Below are positions 1-8,106 of a stretch of DNA of 27,786 nucleotides, one piece after another (positions within the stretch are counted from its first letter, which is position 1; each line of letters begins with the position of its first letter). The stretch is from a virus, in the IMG/VR virus record IMGVR_UViG_3300047994_000626, positions 1 through 27,786 of that record; one strand, 5' to 3'. A program made the position numbers and the translations under genes. The notes below the pieces were generated by a model. That model searched no databases, was not told the origin of the DNA, and saw only the letters and a program-made list of their open reading frames with translations.

Positions 1-531
1 TTACGGAGTCTTGGTCCCGGGCGACATCAGCGCCGTCAGCTGCTCCGTCTTCGCCTCGCTGCCGCGGCTTGAGCCGAATTCGAAGCCGTAGACGTCCTTC
101 ACGATGGCAACGAGAGCGCCGGACAAAATCAACAGGATGTCGCGGGCCGGTCCCTCGGCGATGGTGTGGACGAGGAGGACCCAGATCAGGCTGATCAGGC
201 CGCCGATGGCGGCATAGGCCAGGATGTCGGCGCGGATGTTGCGGCGGCCGGCCTGGGTGATGGCGGTGTCGCGGGACCGGGCGCTGGCGCGGTCGGCGAT
301 ATAGGCTTTTTCCAGGTCTTCGGTCTGGGCCGCCATGGCTTGTTGAAAGGCCAGCTGCTGGGCGGCGTCGGCGTGGATCGCATCGACAGCGGCCTGGCCG
401 GTTTTGCCGGTGATGGATTGGGCGGTATCGACGACTTTCTGCGCGACATCGCCGGCCTGATCGCCGCCCAGCCAGCGCACGATCGAGGGGACATATTGCG
501 AGAGGCCAAGCGCGATCGAAATCGGGTCCAT
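1..531 (-). CDS. Holin, 3-TM GTA type
   Basis: This 176-aa protein resembles the holin family of gene transfer agents (GTA_holin_3TM), which makes the inner-membrane lesions that release particles. The start is the ATG at 531 (MDPISIALG). A longer reading frame runs to 840, but it only shadows the endolysin gene. The N-terminal half is soluble and amphipathic (residues 1-110). It is followed by an Arg/Asp-rich stretch ending RRNIRAD and two clear hydrophobic segments near residues 118-136 and 143-160. The C-terminus is polar. It is the last gene of the lysis cassette and starts 4 nt after the endolysin stop. The family match rests on size, topology and the SAR-R-D pattern before the first membrane helix, so the class is likely and the exact number of helices uncertain. 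Confidence 0.75.
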   Translation of the reverse strand: MDPISIALGLSQYVPSIVRWLGGDQAGDVAQKVVDTAQSITGKTGQAAVDAIHADAAQQLAFQQAMAAQTEDLEKAYIADRASARSRDTAITQAGRRNIRADILAYAAIGGLISLIWVLLVHTIAEGPARDILLILSGALVAIVKDVYGFEFGSSRGSEAKTEQLTALMSPGTKTP

Positions 532-535
532 GGGA

Positions 536-985
536 TCAGTCCTTTTCGAGATTGAAGAATGCGTGCCGGCCGATGGTGACCAGCGGCAGGCGGGGATGGC
601 CCCAGGCATAGGGCCAGGGCAGCGACGCGACTTTGTAGGAGGTGGCGCCGAAGGTCGGGTCGTCGATGCGGCCGGCGACGGCATCGGCGGCGACGGCGAG
701 CGCCAAGCGGAACGCCTCGTCGCTGTCGTCGACAGACAGCAATTTCTCGCGGTTGGGATCGCCCGGGTTCCAGCAGGAAAACTGCGCCTGCGCCCGGCAG
801 ACGGAAATGATATCCCGGCCCCACCAGTATCGGCCGCCATGGTCGCGGCTGGTTTTGATGCGGTTCAGCACGACGGCGGCGACCGCGATCATACCGGCCT
901 CGCCCTCGCCGCGCGCTTCGCCCCACAGGGTGCGGGCCAGGACATCGATCTGATCGGCGACGGGATTTTGCGGAGCGTCGATCAT
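536..985 (-). CDS. Endolysin, SleB-type cell wall hydrolase
   Basis: This 149-aa protein matches the Hydrolase_2/SleB family of peptidoglycan-cleaving enzymes, known from spore-cortex lytic enzymes and common as lysis enzymes in alphaproteobacterial phages. The N-terminal motif LARTLWGEARGEG places the expected catalytic glutamate at Glu23. It is followed by the usual helix (IAVAAVVLNRI), a tryptophan- and cysteine-containing middle (residues 52-72) and a C-terminal substrate-groove region with TSYKV and WGHPR. There is no signal peptide or membrane helix, so export needs the holin. Its ATG overlaps the stop of the upstream small membrane gene (ATGA, 982-985), and the holin follows after 4 nt, forming a compact lysis cassette. 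Confidence 0.85.
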   Translation of the reverse strand: MIDAPQNPVADQIDVLARTLWGEARGEGEAGMIAVAAVVLNRIKTSRDHGGRYWWGRDIISVCRAQAQFSCWNPGDPNREKLLSVDDSDEAFRLALAVAADAVAGRIDDPTFGATSYKVASLPWPYAWGHPRLPLVTIGRHAFFNLEKD

Positions 986-1185
986 GCGCGGTTACTCCGG
1001 CGCAGCAGACGCCAGACGCCGGTGACGCCCAGGATCGCGCCGCAAATGGCGGCGATGGCGCCGGCGACGATGTTCACCGTGGTTAGGAAATCGGCCCAGA
1101 AGGGCGTCGTGACCAGCACGACGCCGGTCATGGTTTGGACGGCGGCGGCGCTTCCCGCGCCCCCGGTAATCGCAGGGTCAGGCAT
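982..1185 (-). CDS. Small membrane protein of the lysis cassette
   Basis: This 67-aa protein starts MPDPAITGG. I chose the ATG at 1185 because a clear Shine-Dalgarno (AGAGGA) lies 4 nt upstream. The longer frame reaching 1242 would run through a transcription terminator (1211-1231) and has no such site. Residues 12-30 and 35-58 are hydrophobic, and the protein ends in a basic tail (WRLLRRSNRA), so it is probably inserted in the inner membrane with the C-terminus inside. It is coupled to the SleB endolysin by an ATGA overlap. It could be a second holin, an antiholin or a spanin-like factor. I cannot assign a family, and the role in lysis is inferred only from position and topology. Confidence 0.6.
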   Translation of the reverse strand: MPDPAITGGAGSAAAVQTMTGVVLVTTPFWADFLTTVNIVAGAIAAICGAILGVTGVWRLLRRSNRA

Positions 1186-1210
1186 ATGGTCCTCTTGGAT
1201 TTTGGGCATG

Positions 1211-1231
1211 AAAAAGCCGCCCGAAGGCGGC
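1211..1231 (-). terminator. Intrinsic terminator before the lysis cassette
   Basis: On the minus strand a 6-bp GC stem (GCCGCC/GGCGGC) closes a stable TTCG tetraloop and is followed by five T residues. It lies after the chaperone-like gene ending at 1311 and about 25 nt before the start of the lysis cassette at 1185. Lysis gene expression would therefore need read-through or antitermination unless a promoter lies very close. Confidence 0.75.
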
Positions 1232-1310
1232 GATTGCGTCACATCGGGATCGTTAGGCGGCCGTCACGGTATTGGTCGCTGACGTTGCTGTCGGATATTT
1301 CCTAGAGCGC

Positions 1311-1736
1311 TCATAGACCCGGCGGCTTTTGCGGCGGGATCGGCAAGGGGAGCGTTGGATCGCCTGTCGCGGCGCGCAGGATCACGCGCAACGCCGCGCG
1401 ATATGTTTTCCAGTCGGCCGGGACGGGAATGCCTGCTTCGGCGCAACGCGTGACGATGATATCGCCGGCCTCGATCAACACGCGGGCTTGATTTTGAGTG
1501 GCGCGCCAGGCCGGCCCGATGGGCGCGGGCTGCGACGCCGGACGCGGGATGACCTTGGGGTTCTCCGGGTCCGACAGATCGATGATGTTGGCGGTGCGAT
1601 CGGTGTTTCGCGGGGCGACGACCAGTGTCCGACCTTGCGCCTTCAGAAACGCCGTGATCGCGGCGAGATTGGCGTCGTTGCTGGTGCCGTCGCCGACAAT
1701 CTCGCCCGTCGAATCGCAATCGATATAGTCAGCCAT
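1311..1736 (-). CDS. Probable phage tail assembly chaperone-like protein
   Basis: This is a 141-aa soluble protein. The N-terminal half (residues 1-70) is a short mixed domain starting MADYIDCDS. The C-terminal half has the layout of the Phage_tail_APC-type domains found beside tail fibres: a helix rich in Arg/Ala/Glu, then PADWKTYRAALR (near residues 106-117), then a proline-rich end (LPLPIPPQKPPG). It directly follows the giant tail-tip gene with a 2-nt gap, which suits an assembly helper or small fibre-associated protein. The family assignment rests on the DW-YR-ALR pattern plus the proline-rich tail and is moderate. It is the last gene before an intrinsic terminator. Confidence 0.5.
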   Translation of the reverse strand: MADYIDCDSTGEIVGDGTSNDANLAAITAFLKAQGRTLVVAPRNTDRTANIIDLSDPENPKVIPRPASQPAPIGPAWRATQNQARVLIEAGDIIVTRCAEAGIPVPADWKTYRAALRVILRAATGDPTLPLPIPPQKPPGL

Positions 1737-1738
1737 CG

Positions 1739-4700
1739 CTACCTCTTGAACACGTTGGCGACGATGCTCATGGACGTCACACCGACGAGGGCTTGCTTCA
1801 GCGGCGTGGTCGGGCCGGATGGCACGGTTAAGACGAACTCAAGTTGATAGACGTGGTAGCCTGCCGAGGTTGTCGCGGTCGTATCGGTGAACACCAATGT
1901 GACCGAACCGTCCGCGGCGGTGCTGCTGCCGGAGCGCAGCACGGTCCAGCCGGTGTCGGCGCCGTCGCGCGTCACGATCATATAGGCGTCGCCGCCATAG
2001 AGACCCGCCGCCAGGAAACCCTGTATGGTGATGATGATCTGGAGCGAGCCGCCGGCGACGAGCGTCTCGCCCACAGCGGCCAAAGCGGCATATTGCGTCG
2101 TTCCGGCGGGGAAATGATTGACGCCGTCCCCGGGGGTATTGTTGTCGATCGTCCTCGCGTAAGACCCGTATGTGCCGGTGTTCGTTTCGGTGGCCGCGTT
2201 GGCGGCTATGTTCGACGTTCCCACGACATTGACGCCGAGATCGCTCGCGCTGAGGATTTCGACGCCGGACGAATTCCAGACGAAGAGGCCATATTGGCTG
2301 CCCCACTGGCCGGCGACGAAGCGCGTTGCGCCCGACGCATCGCAGGCCCGGATATATGGCCCGTAATTCAGACCGCCAGACGTGCCTACGCCGCCGTAAA
2401 GCTGCACCAGGTCGGACCCGCTGCCGGAGGTCGCGGTAAAACTGTAGCCCTGAAAGAAATTGCCGGTAATCTTGTCGCCGGTGATCGTGCCGGCGCTAAT
2501 ATTCGCCGCTGTAATCGTCAATGCGGCGATGTTGCTGCCGGTGATTGTGCCGCCTGCGATATTGGTACCGGTAATCCCACCGGCGGCGATCTGAGCCGCC
2601 GTTAGCGTGCCTGTCGCGATTTGGCTGGCAGTAATTGTCCCCGCGGCGATCTGAGCCGCCGTGACCGCATTGGCTGCAATCTTGCCTGTCGTGATCGCGC
2701 CATCCGCGATCAACGTACCGGTGGTGACCCGCTCGAAGCGCGGGTTGCCCATTTCCCAATAGCCGGAACCGGCGGTTGAGAGCGGTGTAGGTCCGTCGTT
2801 GGTAACAAAAAACAAGCAAATTACGTACGCAGCGTTGGCCGGGGAGGTCGATATCCACTCCGCCGAACAGCCGCTCGCGGCAGTGACCGATACGCCATAA
2901 GGATCGACGTAGGAAGAAGGATCAAATGACTGGGCTGTTGCGGTTATGTACGTTTGCGTGTTGTCGTAGTATCCGGTCCATAGGTAAAAGTTTTTATTGG
3001 CGCCAAACGATCGAATAAGCGCCCGTTGACGATATTGGGTATTCCCATCACAGCTGATGAGGACTGATTGTATTGTGTAGTTAAAATGGGTGACCGTAGA
3101 AAATTGTGAGAGAGACCAAACGACCCCCTTAATGAGACCCATCTGGGCTTCGGTAGAAATGCCGCTCTGATAACCCGGAGTCGTCGTCCCGTTGGTCGTT
3201 ATAGTCCAAACGGTAGGATCGGCGAAATTAGGATCGAGAATGAGACTGGTCGTGTCACCGACATAGAGCTTGCTGGCGGTCACAGCTCCGGCCGCGATCT
3301 GACTGGCGTTCACCGCGCCGGCGGCGATCGACCCGGTGGTGATCGAGTTCGCAAGAATGTCAGCGCCGTCCGTGGCAACCGTCCAGGCGCCCGCGTGATA
3401 ACGGTAGAGCTTGCCGTTCGTCGTCAGGACGGCGGTGTCGCCCTCCGTCGCAGTGCCGGGAAGGCTCGATACGATCCGAACCGGCGCTATGCCGGACGCG
3501 AATTTCGTGATGTCGAGCGAGGCGGCGGGAATGTCCGCTGCGGAAATCGAGGATATCCACGCGCTACCGTTCCATCGGTACAGCGTCCCCGTGCTGCTTT
3601 CGTAAGCGACGTTGCCGGTCGCGGAACTTGCCGAACCGATGCTGGTGACGACTTGAACAAGGTTAAGTCCGCTGATCAGGTTGGCGGCGGTGATCGAGTT
3701 GGCGGCGATCTGCGCTTCGACGATCTGGCCGGTGATGTCGGAGGATTCGACGCCCAGCGTGGTTGCCTCTCCCGGCCCCAGCGCCGTGGCGCTGAAATTG
3801 CCGCTGGTATCGACCGTCTTGACCCAGACGTAATAGAGCGTGTTCAGCGCCAAGTTCGGGATGGTGACGCTGAGCGTGCCCTGACCGCCGACGGCGGCGG
3901 TCGCGAGATTGTTGACCGTGTTATAATAGACGACATAGAAGGCGATGTCGGATTCACTGGTGACCGGCGTCCATGACACCGTCACCTGGCGATAGCCGCC
4001 CGCGACATTCAGGCCGGTCGGCGCCGGCGGCGGTGTCGTTTTAAACACCGTCAACACGTTCAAATCCTGCGCCCAGGCGGAGAAGAACGGCCCGGTATTG
4101 CTCGTGCTTCTGACGGCCCGCACTTGGGCATCGAACGCGGTGACCGGCGCGACCGGCGCGATGGTGAGCGACGTCGTATTCGCGGCAACGAATTGATCCA
4201 GCCAAGGGCCGGGGCCGGTATGGGTGCGCCACTGCACCTCATATCGGTCGAACACCGGATCGGGACTGGCGTCCCAAGAAATCTGCATGAACGGCTGCAC
4301 CGTGCCGTCGGGCTGCTCGGCGATGCCGCTGCTGATCGTCACGCCGCTCGGCGGAGCGACAAAAGCCGCGATTCCTGTCGGGTCGTAGATATAGGGCGCA
4401 ACATCGGCCGCGGTTTCAGCCCCTTCGCCGTAGATATTGATCGAAAGGAACTTGAGATAGAGCGTCTTGCCGACATAGGAGACGGGCGCGATCGGCAGGT
4501 CGAAGGTGAAGACGTTGTCGTCGAGCAGGCAGAATTGCGAGCCGATCGCGTGGCCGGCGATCGGTGTCGAATAGACGCCGCGACGCAGGCGGCCGGCCGT
4601 GCCGCCGGACTTTCCAAGGGCGTAATTATAAGGCGCGGTCAGCGTTGCCTGCTCGAACGAAATCAACTCCGCGTCGCTGCCATCGGCGTTCTGCACGACC

Positions 4701-6610
4701 GCAAGGCAGGCGGGAATGAAATTATCGCTGTTGAGCTGGCTGACGCTGGAAAGCGCGCCGAAACTCTGTGTCAAATCCACGGACAGGGTATTGACGGTGT
4801 CGGGGTCCGACCCTGTCGCCAGCGTGGCGGTCAGCACACCCTGGGTGGCGGCGCGATCGATGTTTCCAAGCGGCTGATAATCGACATTGTCGAGCGAAAT
4901 CAGAACCTGACAGCCGCCCCAATTCGGGTTGGCGCCGGAGACGCCGATCACGATCTGCGGCGTGGCTTCCGAATTCGCCGACAGATAGGCCGGGCCGGGT
5001 TCGAAGATGACCGGCATGTTGACGGACCCCGGCGAAACCCGGTAATCCGCGATGTAACCCGTGCCTTGATTCAGGTTATATTCCGCCGTCGATCCCAGGC
5101 TGACCGGGTATTCCTCGGCGATGACGGTGATCGTGCCGTCGTCGTTCTCGGTGGTTTCCAGAATGCGGATAGCCTGCGACGACAGGCCGAGTCCGGAATC
5201 CGTTAGCGTATCGAGGTCCATCGGATCGAACAGGCAGTACCGGCCATCGAGCCCGAAGGTGTAGGTGTTGAGGATATATTCCTTTTGCAGCAGCAGCTGC
5301 GCCGAGGTATTCGCCGCGTTCCCGTCGCAGAAGAGATGCGCCTGCCTGCTCGGATCGGCCCGCCGCCCATAAACGTCGATCAGGCCCTGATCGCTGACCT
5401 CGGCGATCGAGGGCGCGTATTGGTTGGAGCGGTCGAGATATTCGAGTTTAATGTCGTTGATCTGGTCGGAAATGCGTGTGCGCTTCAGCAGGACCGGATC
5501 GTCGTTCGACGATCCGCCGGCATAGCCCGACACGAAATCGTCATCGCCGAGATTGAACCCGGCTTGCGAGGGCGGCGTATAGCTGTAACCGTTGCCGCTG
5601 ACGGCGACGCTGCCGCGCGGCACCATCGTCAGGATGCCGCAGGACCAGACCACCTCGGAATAGGTATAGGTCGCAATATCGTCGATCAGCGACGATGTCT
5701 GGGTCTGCTCTGCATAGACCGGCGAAATCCACAGTCCCGATGCCAGACAGAAGTTCTGATAGTTCGAGAGAGTGCCGGTCGAGACGTAGTTGATTTGAAC
5801 GAACGCGCCTGAATCAGCAGCATTGAAGGTGTAGACGCCGGTCGCGGCGTTGAAGGCATATTGCGACGGCCCCGGCGCACCGGAAACGCAGGTAAACGGA
5901 ACGCCCGAGCTGTCCTCGACATCGAGGTTGTAATTGAACGCGGCGTGGTTACCGACAGTGATCGTGTGGGGCGAATCCGGGATCGTATAGTCTTCGCTGT
6001 TGTTGACGACGCTGCCGATCCGCGCCGCCGGGAAGCCCGCCCCGTATTGCGGATTCGACAGCAGATCGACCACGACCTGGCTGGGATCGGCGTCGGCGCC
6101 GTTGGGCGCGGTGGCGTAGAGCCGGCCGTAAATCTCGAAATTGTAGCTCGGCACCGTCGCCGAGCTGGAGAGGTTCATCAGACCGAATGCGGCATAACAG
6201 ATGCCGCTATAGGGCGCGGCCTGATCAGGATGATTGGCGGTCAGATACGACCAGGGCGACTGGCCCAGCACGCCGGTGAAGAACGAAAAGCCGGCGGTTG
6301 AAGACGGCTGCGCGGTCTGATTGACCCAGGTCGTGCTGGTGTTGACGATCGGCCCTTCGCAAATCGCGCCCGCGACGGCGGCGGTGTAGGTGTAGGTGTA
6401 AGATCCGCCACCTCCCGCTTTGCCGCTTTTGCCACCGTTCGACGACGATTTGATCGCCTTGAAATCGGTGTAATAGGTCAGGTTCATAGCGATGCGCGCC
6501 GCGCCGTACAGGATCGGCACCGGCAGCCCGTAGCTCGACGTCTGAACCTGGATCCCGGCCAGCGCGACCGGCTGTGTCGTCTTTGCGCCACCCCCCAGCA
6601 TTCCGCTCAT
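1739..6610 (-). CDS. Tail tip / host-specificity protein (GTA gp15-like)
   Basis: This 1623-aa protein corresponds in position and layout to the GTA gp15 megatron and lambda gpJ-like central tail-tip proteins. The N-terminus (MSGMLGGG) and the following VPILYG segment lead into a Gly/Ser-Tyr-Thr-rich stretch (residues 59-77) and a baseplate-hub region (about 80-560) with a DPMDL-T-D motif typical of the phage tail protein 3 domain. Two fibronectin III-like domains follow (about 785-975). Next come two LYR-GAW modules, a decapeptide-repeat shaft and a C-terminal beta-rich domain that probably contacts the host. The ATG has a good ribosome site (GAGGTG). The gene lies downstream of the NlpC/P60 gene as in GTAs but is separated from it by a toxin-antitoxin-like pair. 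Confidence 0.9.
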   Translation of the reverse strand: MSGMLGGGAKTTQPVALAGIQVQTSSYGLPVPILYGAARIAMNLTYYTDFKAIKSSSNGGKSGKAGGGGSYTYTYTAAVAGAICEGPIVNTSTTWVNQTAQPSSTAGFSFFTGVLGQSPWSYLTANHPDQAAPYSGICYAAFGLMNLSSSATVPSYNFEIYGRLYATAPNGADADPSQVVVDLLSNPQYGAGFPAARIGSVVNNSEDYTIPDSPHTITVGNHAAFNYNLDVEDSSGVPFTCVSGAPGPSQYAFNAATGVYTFNAADSGAFVQINYVSTGTLSNYQNFCLASGLWISPVYAEQTQTSSLIDDIATYTYSEVVWSCGILTMVPRGSVAVSGNGYSYTPPSQAGFNLGDDDFVSGYAGGSSNDDPVLLKRTRISDQINDIKLEYLDRSNQYAPSIAEVSDQGLIDVYGRRADPSRQAHLFCDGNAANTSAQLLLQKEYILNTYTFGLDGRYCLFDPMDLDTLTDSGLGLSSQAIRILETTENDDGTITVIAEEYPVSLGSTAEYNLNQGTGYIADYRVSPGSVNMPVIFEPGPAYLSANSEATPQIVIGVSGANPNWGGCQVLISLDNVDYQPLGNIDRAATQGVLTATLATGSDPDTVNTLSVDLTQSFGALSSVSQLNSDNFIPACLAVVQNADGSDAELISFEQATLTAPYNYALGKSGGTAGRLRRGVYSTPIAGHAIGSQFCLLDDNVFTFDLPIAPVSYVGKTLYLKFLSINIYGEGAETAADVAPYIYDPTGIAAFVAPPSGVTISSGIAEQPDGTVQPFMQISWDASPDPVFDRYEVQWRTHTGPGPWLDQFVAANTTSLTIAPVAPVTAFDAQVRAVRSTSNTGPFFSAWAQDLNVLTVFKTTPPPAPTGLNVAGGYRQVTVSWTPVTSESDIAFYVVYYNTVNNLATAAVGGQGTLSVTIPNLALNTLYYVWVKTVDTSGNFSATALGPGEATTLGVESSDITGQIVEAQIAANSITAANLISGLNLVQVVTSIGSASSATGNVAYESSTGTLYRWNGSAWISSISAADIPAASLDITKFASGIAPVRIVSSLPGTATEGDTAVLTTNGKLYRYHAGAWTVATDGADILANSITTGSIAAGAVNASQIAAGAVTASKLYVGDTTSLILDPNFADPTVWTITTNGTTTPGYQSGISTEAQMGLIKGVVWSLSQFSTVTHFNYTIQSVLISCDGNTQYRQRALIRSFGANKNFYLWTGYYDNTQTYITATAQSFDPSSYVDPYGVSVTAASGCSAEWISTSPANAAYVICLFFVTNDGPTPLSTAGSGYWEMGNPRFERVTTGTLIADGAITTGKIAANAVTAAQIAAGTITASQIATGTLTAAQIAAGGITGTNIAGGTITGSNIAALTITAANISAGTITGDKITGNFFQGYSFTATSGSGSDLVQLYGGVGTSGGLNYGPYIRACDASGATRFVAGQWGSQYGLFVWNSSGVEILSASDLGVNVVGTSNIAANAATETNTGTYGSYARTIDNNTPGDGVNHFPAGTTQYAALAAVGETLVAGGSLQIIITIQGFLAAGLYGGDAYMIVTRDGADTGWTVLRSGSSTAADGSVTLVFTDTTATTSAGYHVYQLEFVLTVPSGPTTPLKQALVGVTSMSIVANVFKR
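2459..2698 (-). repeat. Eight tandem 30-bp repeats encoding a decapeptide shaft
   Basis: Inside the tail-tip gene eight consecutive 10-residue units follow the pattern (A/T)-(I/V/L)-T-x-x-x-I-x-x-(G/N), for example AVTAAQIAAG and TLTAAQIAAG. Related units recur at about 3260-3350. Such repeats form extended shafts in phage tip proteins. They are a coding repeat, not a CRISPR array. Confidence 0.85.
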
Positions 6611-6683
6611 GGTTCACCTCGGCGCAAGGAAAATGGCTGTTCGATCGGCGGCGTCGGCCGTTAACGATCGAGCTCGAATGAAG

Positions 6684-6722
6684 GACGTAACAACGTCGCT
6701 GTTTCGCAAGACCGCAAACAGC
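6684..6722. promoter_or_regulatory. Two palindromes between HicA terminator and tail-tip gene
   Basis: GACGT-AACA-ACGTC (6684-6697) and GCTGTTT-N11-AAACAGC (6698-6722) are perfect, adjacent inverted repeats. They lie between the terminator of the HicBA-like pair and the tail-tip start at 6610. They could be operator half-sites or mRNA structures. No convincing -10/-35 pair was recognised. Confidence 0.35.
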
Positions 6723-6744
6723 AAAAACCCCGCCGAAGCGGGGC
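6723..6744 (-). terminator. Intrinsic terminator after the HicBA-like pair
   Basis: On the minus strand a 6-bp stem CCCCGC/GCGGGG closes a TTCG loop and is followed by TTTTT. It lies 23 nt past the HicA-like stop and insulates the pair from the tail-tip gene. Confidence 0.8.
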
Positions 6745-6766
6745 TGATGGGCATGGGTGGGAAATA

Positions 6767-7003
6767 TTAGCGTCTTTTGCCGTCATGTCGGTATTGAGCG
6801 ACGAATTTCTCAATAAGCTCCGGCTCCATACCCGCCTGCATAAGGATCACCTTTGCATAATCATCATCATGGTCGGTATGTTTTCTAACGACTACACGCT
6901 TAGTCGAACCTTTCTGCTTATAGATGCAGACCCGGTCGGCCATCCGCTTGTATTCGAAATTGAGCGATCGAAGCGCATTAATGAGGGCGGTATTCGGGAC
7001 CAC
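6767..7003 (-). CDS. HicA-like protein (putative mRNA interferase toxin)
   Basis: This is a 78-aa basic protein. I prefer the GTG start at 7003 (VPNTALINALRSL) because the ATG frame from 7063 lies wholly within the HicB-like gene and adds an unrelated leader. The overall shape fits HicA, which cleaves mRNA: an N-terminal helix (ALINALRSLNF), beta strands (RVCIYKQKG, KRVVVRKH) and a C-terminal helix (AKVILMQAGM). However, the GSH motif that carries the catalytic histidine in classical HicA is not present where expected. It may be a divergent or inactive member. It overlaps the HicB-like gene by 26 nt, implying coupled expression, and is followed by an intrinsic terminator. Confidence 0.5.
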   Translation of the reverse strand: MVPNTALINALRSLNFEYKRMADRVCIYKQKGSTKRVVVRKHTDHDDDYAKVILMQAGMEPELIEKFVAQYRHDGKRR

Positions 7004-7310
7004 GGCTGCTTTCGGCGACCAGCAGCTCCAAAGGCACATCGAATTCAACATCGCCAGTGACATCGCAACGCGGCATGTTAAGGGCCGTCCAGCCCCGATC
7101 CCTCAAGAATTGGTCAAGTTCGTTATCCTGCAGCAAATCGATAAGCAACAGGTGTATAGATTCTTTAATGACTTCACTCAGCTCGTCGAGCGAGTTGGCT
7201 TCCATTGCAAGATTCATCGGCTGGCAAACGCCAATCCAGCGACCGGAAGTAGCGCTGCGCGCTACTTGCCATTGCACCTTGCTTTCAATTGAAACGATTG
7301 TTTTTTTCAT
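6978..7310 (-). CDS. HicB-like antitoxin
   Basis: This 110-aa protein has the RNase H-like layout of HicB antitoxins. A W-A-S-GRWIGVC strand pair (residues 14-29) is followed by PMNLAMEANSLDELSEVI, which is the usual helix after a GVC-P-L-A-GD segment, then a C-terminal part with QFLRDRGW. No DNA-binding C-terminal domain is obvious. The ATG has AGGA 7 nt upstream. It is first in a two-gene unit with the HicA-like gene, and the order antitoxin then toxin is common in hicBA loci. Partial HicB or DUF1902-like proteins are alternatives. Insertion between the NlpC/P60 and tail-tip genes marks it as cargo, not virion structure. Confidence 0.6.
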   Translation of the reverse strand: MKKTIVSIESKVQWQVARSATSGRWIGVCQPMNLAMEANSLDELSEVIKESIHLLLIDLLQDNELDQFLRDRGWTALNMPRCDVTGDVEFDVPLELLVAESSRGPEYRPH

Positions 7311-7386
7311 AGCCTATCCTGCCTATGCTAACGCCAAAATGGCCTGCGGCGCAGGTTTCATCGATGAAACACGACAACATGAACGT

Positions 7387-7415
7387 TATATGGCGCGATC
7401 AGCGATTGATTGCAA
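7387..7415 (-). promoter_or_regulatory. Candidate promoter for the HicBA-like pair
   Basis: TTGCAA and CATATA are separated by 17 bp on the minus strand, about 76 nt before the HicB-like ATG. The surrounding 7311-7547 stretch is AT-richer than its neighbours and contains no gene I can support, which fits a regulatory region for the inserted pair. Confidence 0.35.
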
Positions 7416-7547
7416 ATATTTCCTTACAGTGCTGCCATGTGCTGCATGATACGTCATCAAATCAATTCGAACGCAGGCGGTTCCGAATTACCGCAATTGC
7501 AATCAATTCAATAACTCTCGGGGCTATTATCCGTCGCAACGCGCAGC

Positions 7548-8015
7548 TTAGATAGACCACCGCTTCAAAGTGAAAAACTTCACCGGCCTCGGCCGGCCGC
7601 AGCCCGCAACAACTTCGCCGATCGTCGTCAGGCGGAAATTCCGGGATGCGTCGTCCTCCTGCACCGGCTGGTTGGTAAATGCGTGGAGGATGAGGGGCCA
7701 GTCGATGATCAGCGCCGCGTGGCTGAAACAGCGGCCGAATTTGAACAGCGCGAAATCGGCCGGCTGCGGCGTTTGGGTCTCGACGGCATGATCGGCGATG
7801 CCGCCGAGGTAGATTTCGTCATGTCCGTGCAGGAAGAACCGCGCCGGATAATCGGGCCGCAGATCGGGGATCAGCCCGGCGGCGTGGTAGCTCGCGATCA
7901 GCAAGTGCAGGCAATCGACGCCGGCGCCCTTGACCCGGGCGCGGTCGTGGAAGGGTGTCCCGATCCAGGTCCGCGCCTCGGCGATGACGGCTTGGCGTTC
8001 ATCAAGTTGCATCAT
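7548..8015 (-). CDS. NlpC/P60 cell wall peptidase (GTA gp14-like)
   Basis: This 155-aa papain-fold peptidase opens peptidoglycan crosslinks during DNA entry in GTA-type tails. The catalytic triad is visible as Cys35 (GVDCLHLL), His99 (FSHAALIID) and His111 (LHAF). The N-terminal helix ends TWIGTPFHD, the usual lead-in to the active site. The start is the double ATG at 8015/8012. The longer reading frame to 8264 is an arginine-rich shadow of the DUF2163 gene. It follows the DUF2163 hub gene after a 91-nt gap, an order known from GTA gp13-gp14. A GC-rich hairpin ends 8 nt before the start codon and may limit translation. Confidence 0.85.
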   Translation of the reverse strand: MMQLDERQAVIAEARTWIGTPFHDRARVKGAGVDCLHLLIASYHAAGLIPDLRPDYPARFFLHGHDEIYLGGIADHAVETQTPQPADFALFKFGRCFSHAALIIDWPLILHAFTNQPVQEDDASRNFRLTTIGEVVAGCGRPRPVKFFTLKRWSI

Positions 8016-8023
8016 CTTAAACA

Positions 8024-8039
8024 GCCCGCGACGGCGGGC
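8024..8039 (-). promoter_or_regulatory. Hairpin just upstream of the NlpC/P60 start
   Basis: GCCCGC-CGTC-GCGGGC on the minus strand is a 6-bp GC stem ending 8 nt before the start codon and followed only by TGTTT. It is too weak in T residues to be a confident terminator, but it covers the place where a Shine-Dalgarno should be. Confidence 0.35.
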
Positions 8040-8106
8040 CGCGCGGATCGCGCGTGAGCCAAGGGAGCGGACGCGACCGCCCGGCATCTGAGGGAACAAG
8101 AAAACC

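Noticed and set aside
1232-1310. Short minus-strand micro-ORFs after the chaperone-like gene
   Set aside because: Under 25 codons, without a ribosome site or similarity that I recognise.
2459-2698. Regular 30-bp repeats that could be read as CRISPR
   Set aside because: There are no unique spacers and the repeats encode decapeptides in frame with a tail-tip gene.
4124-5206. Long plus-strand ORF of 360 codons antisense to the tail-tip gene
   Set aside because: It is arginine-, glycine- and alanine-rich with no domain pattern, lacks a ribosome site and mirrors a well-supported gene, as expected in GC-rich DNA.
7311-7547. Possible plus-strand small genes in the HicB-NlpC gap
   Set aside because: Frames are short, lack start signals and overlap the HicB leader. 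The gap better fits a promoter region.
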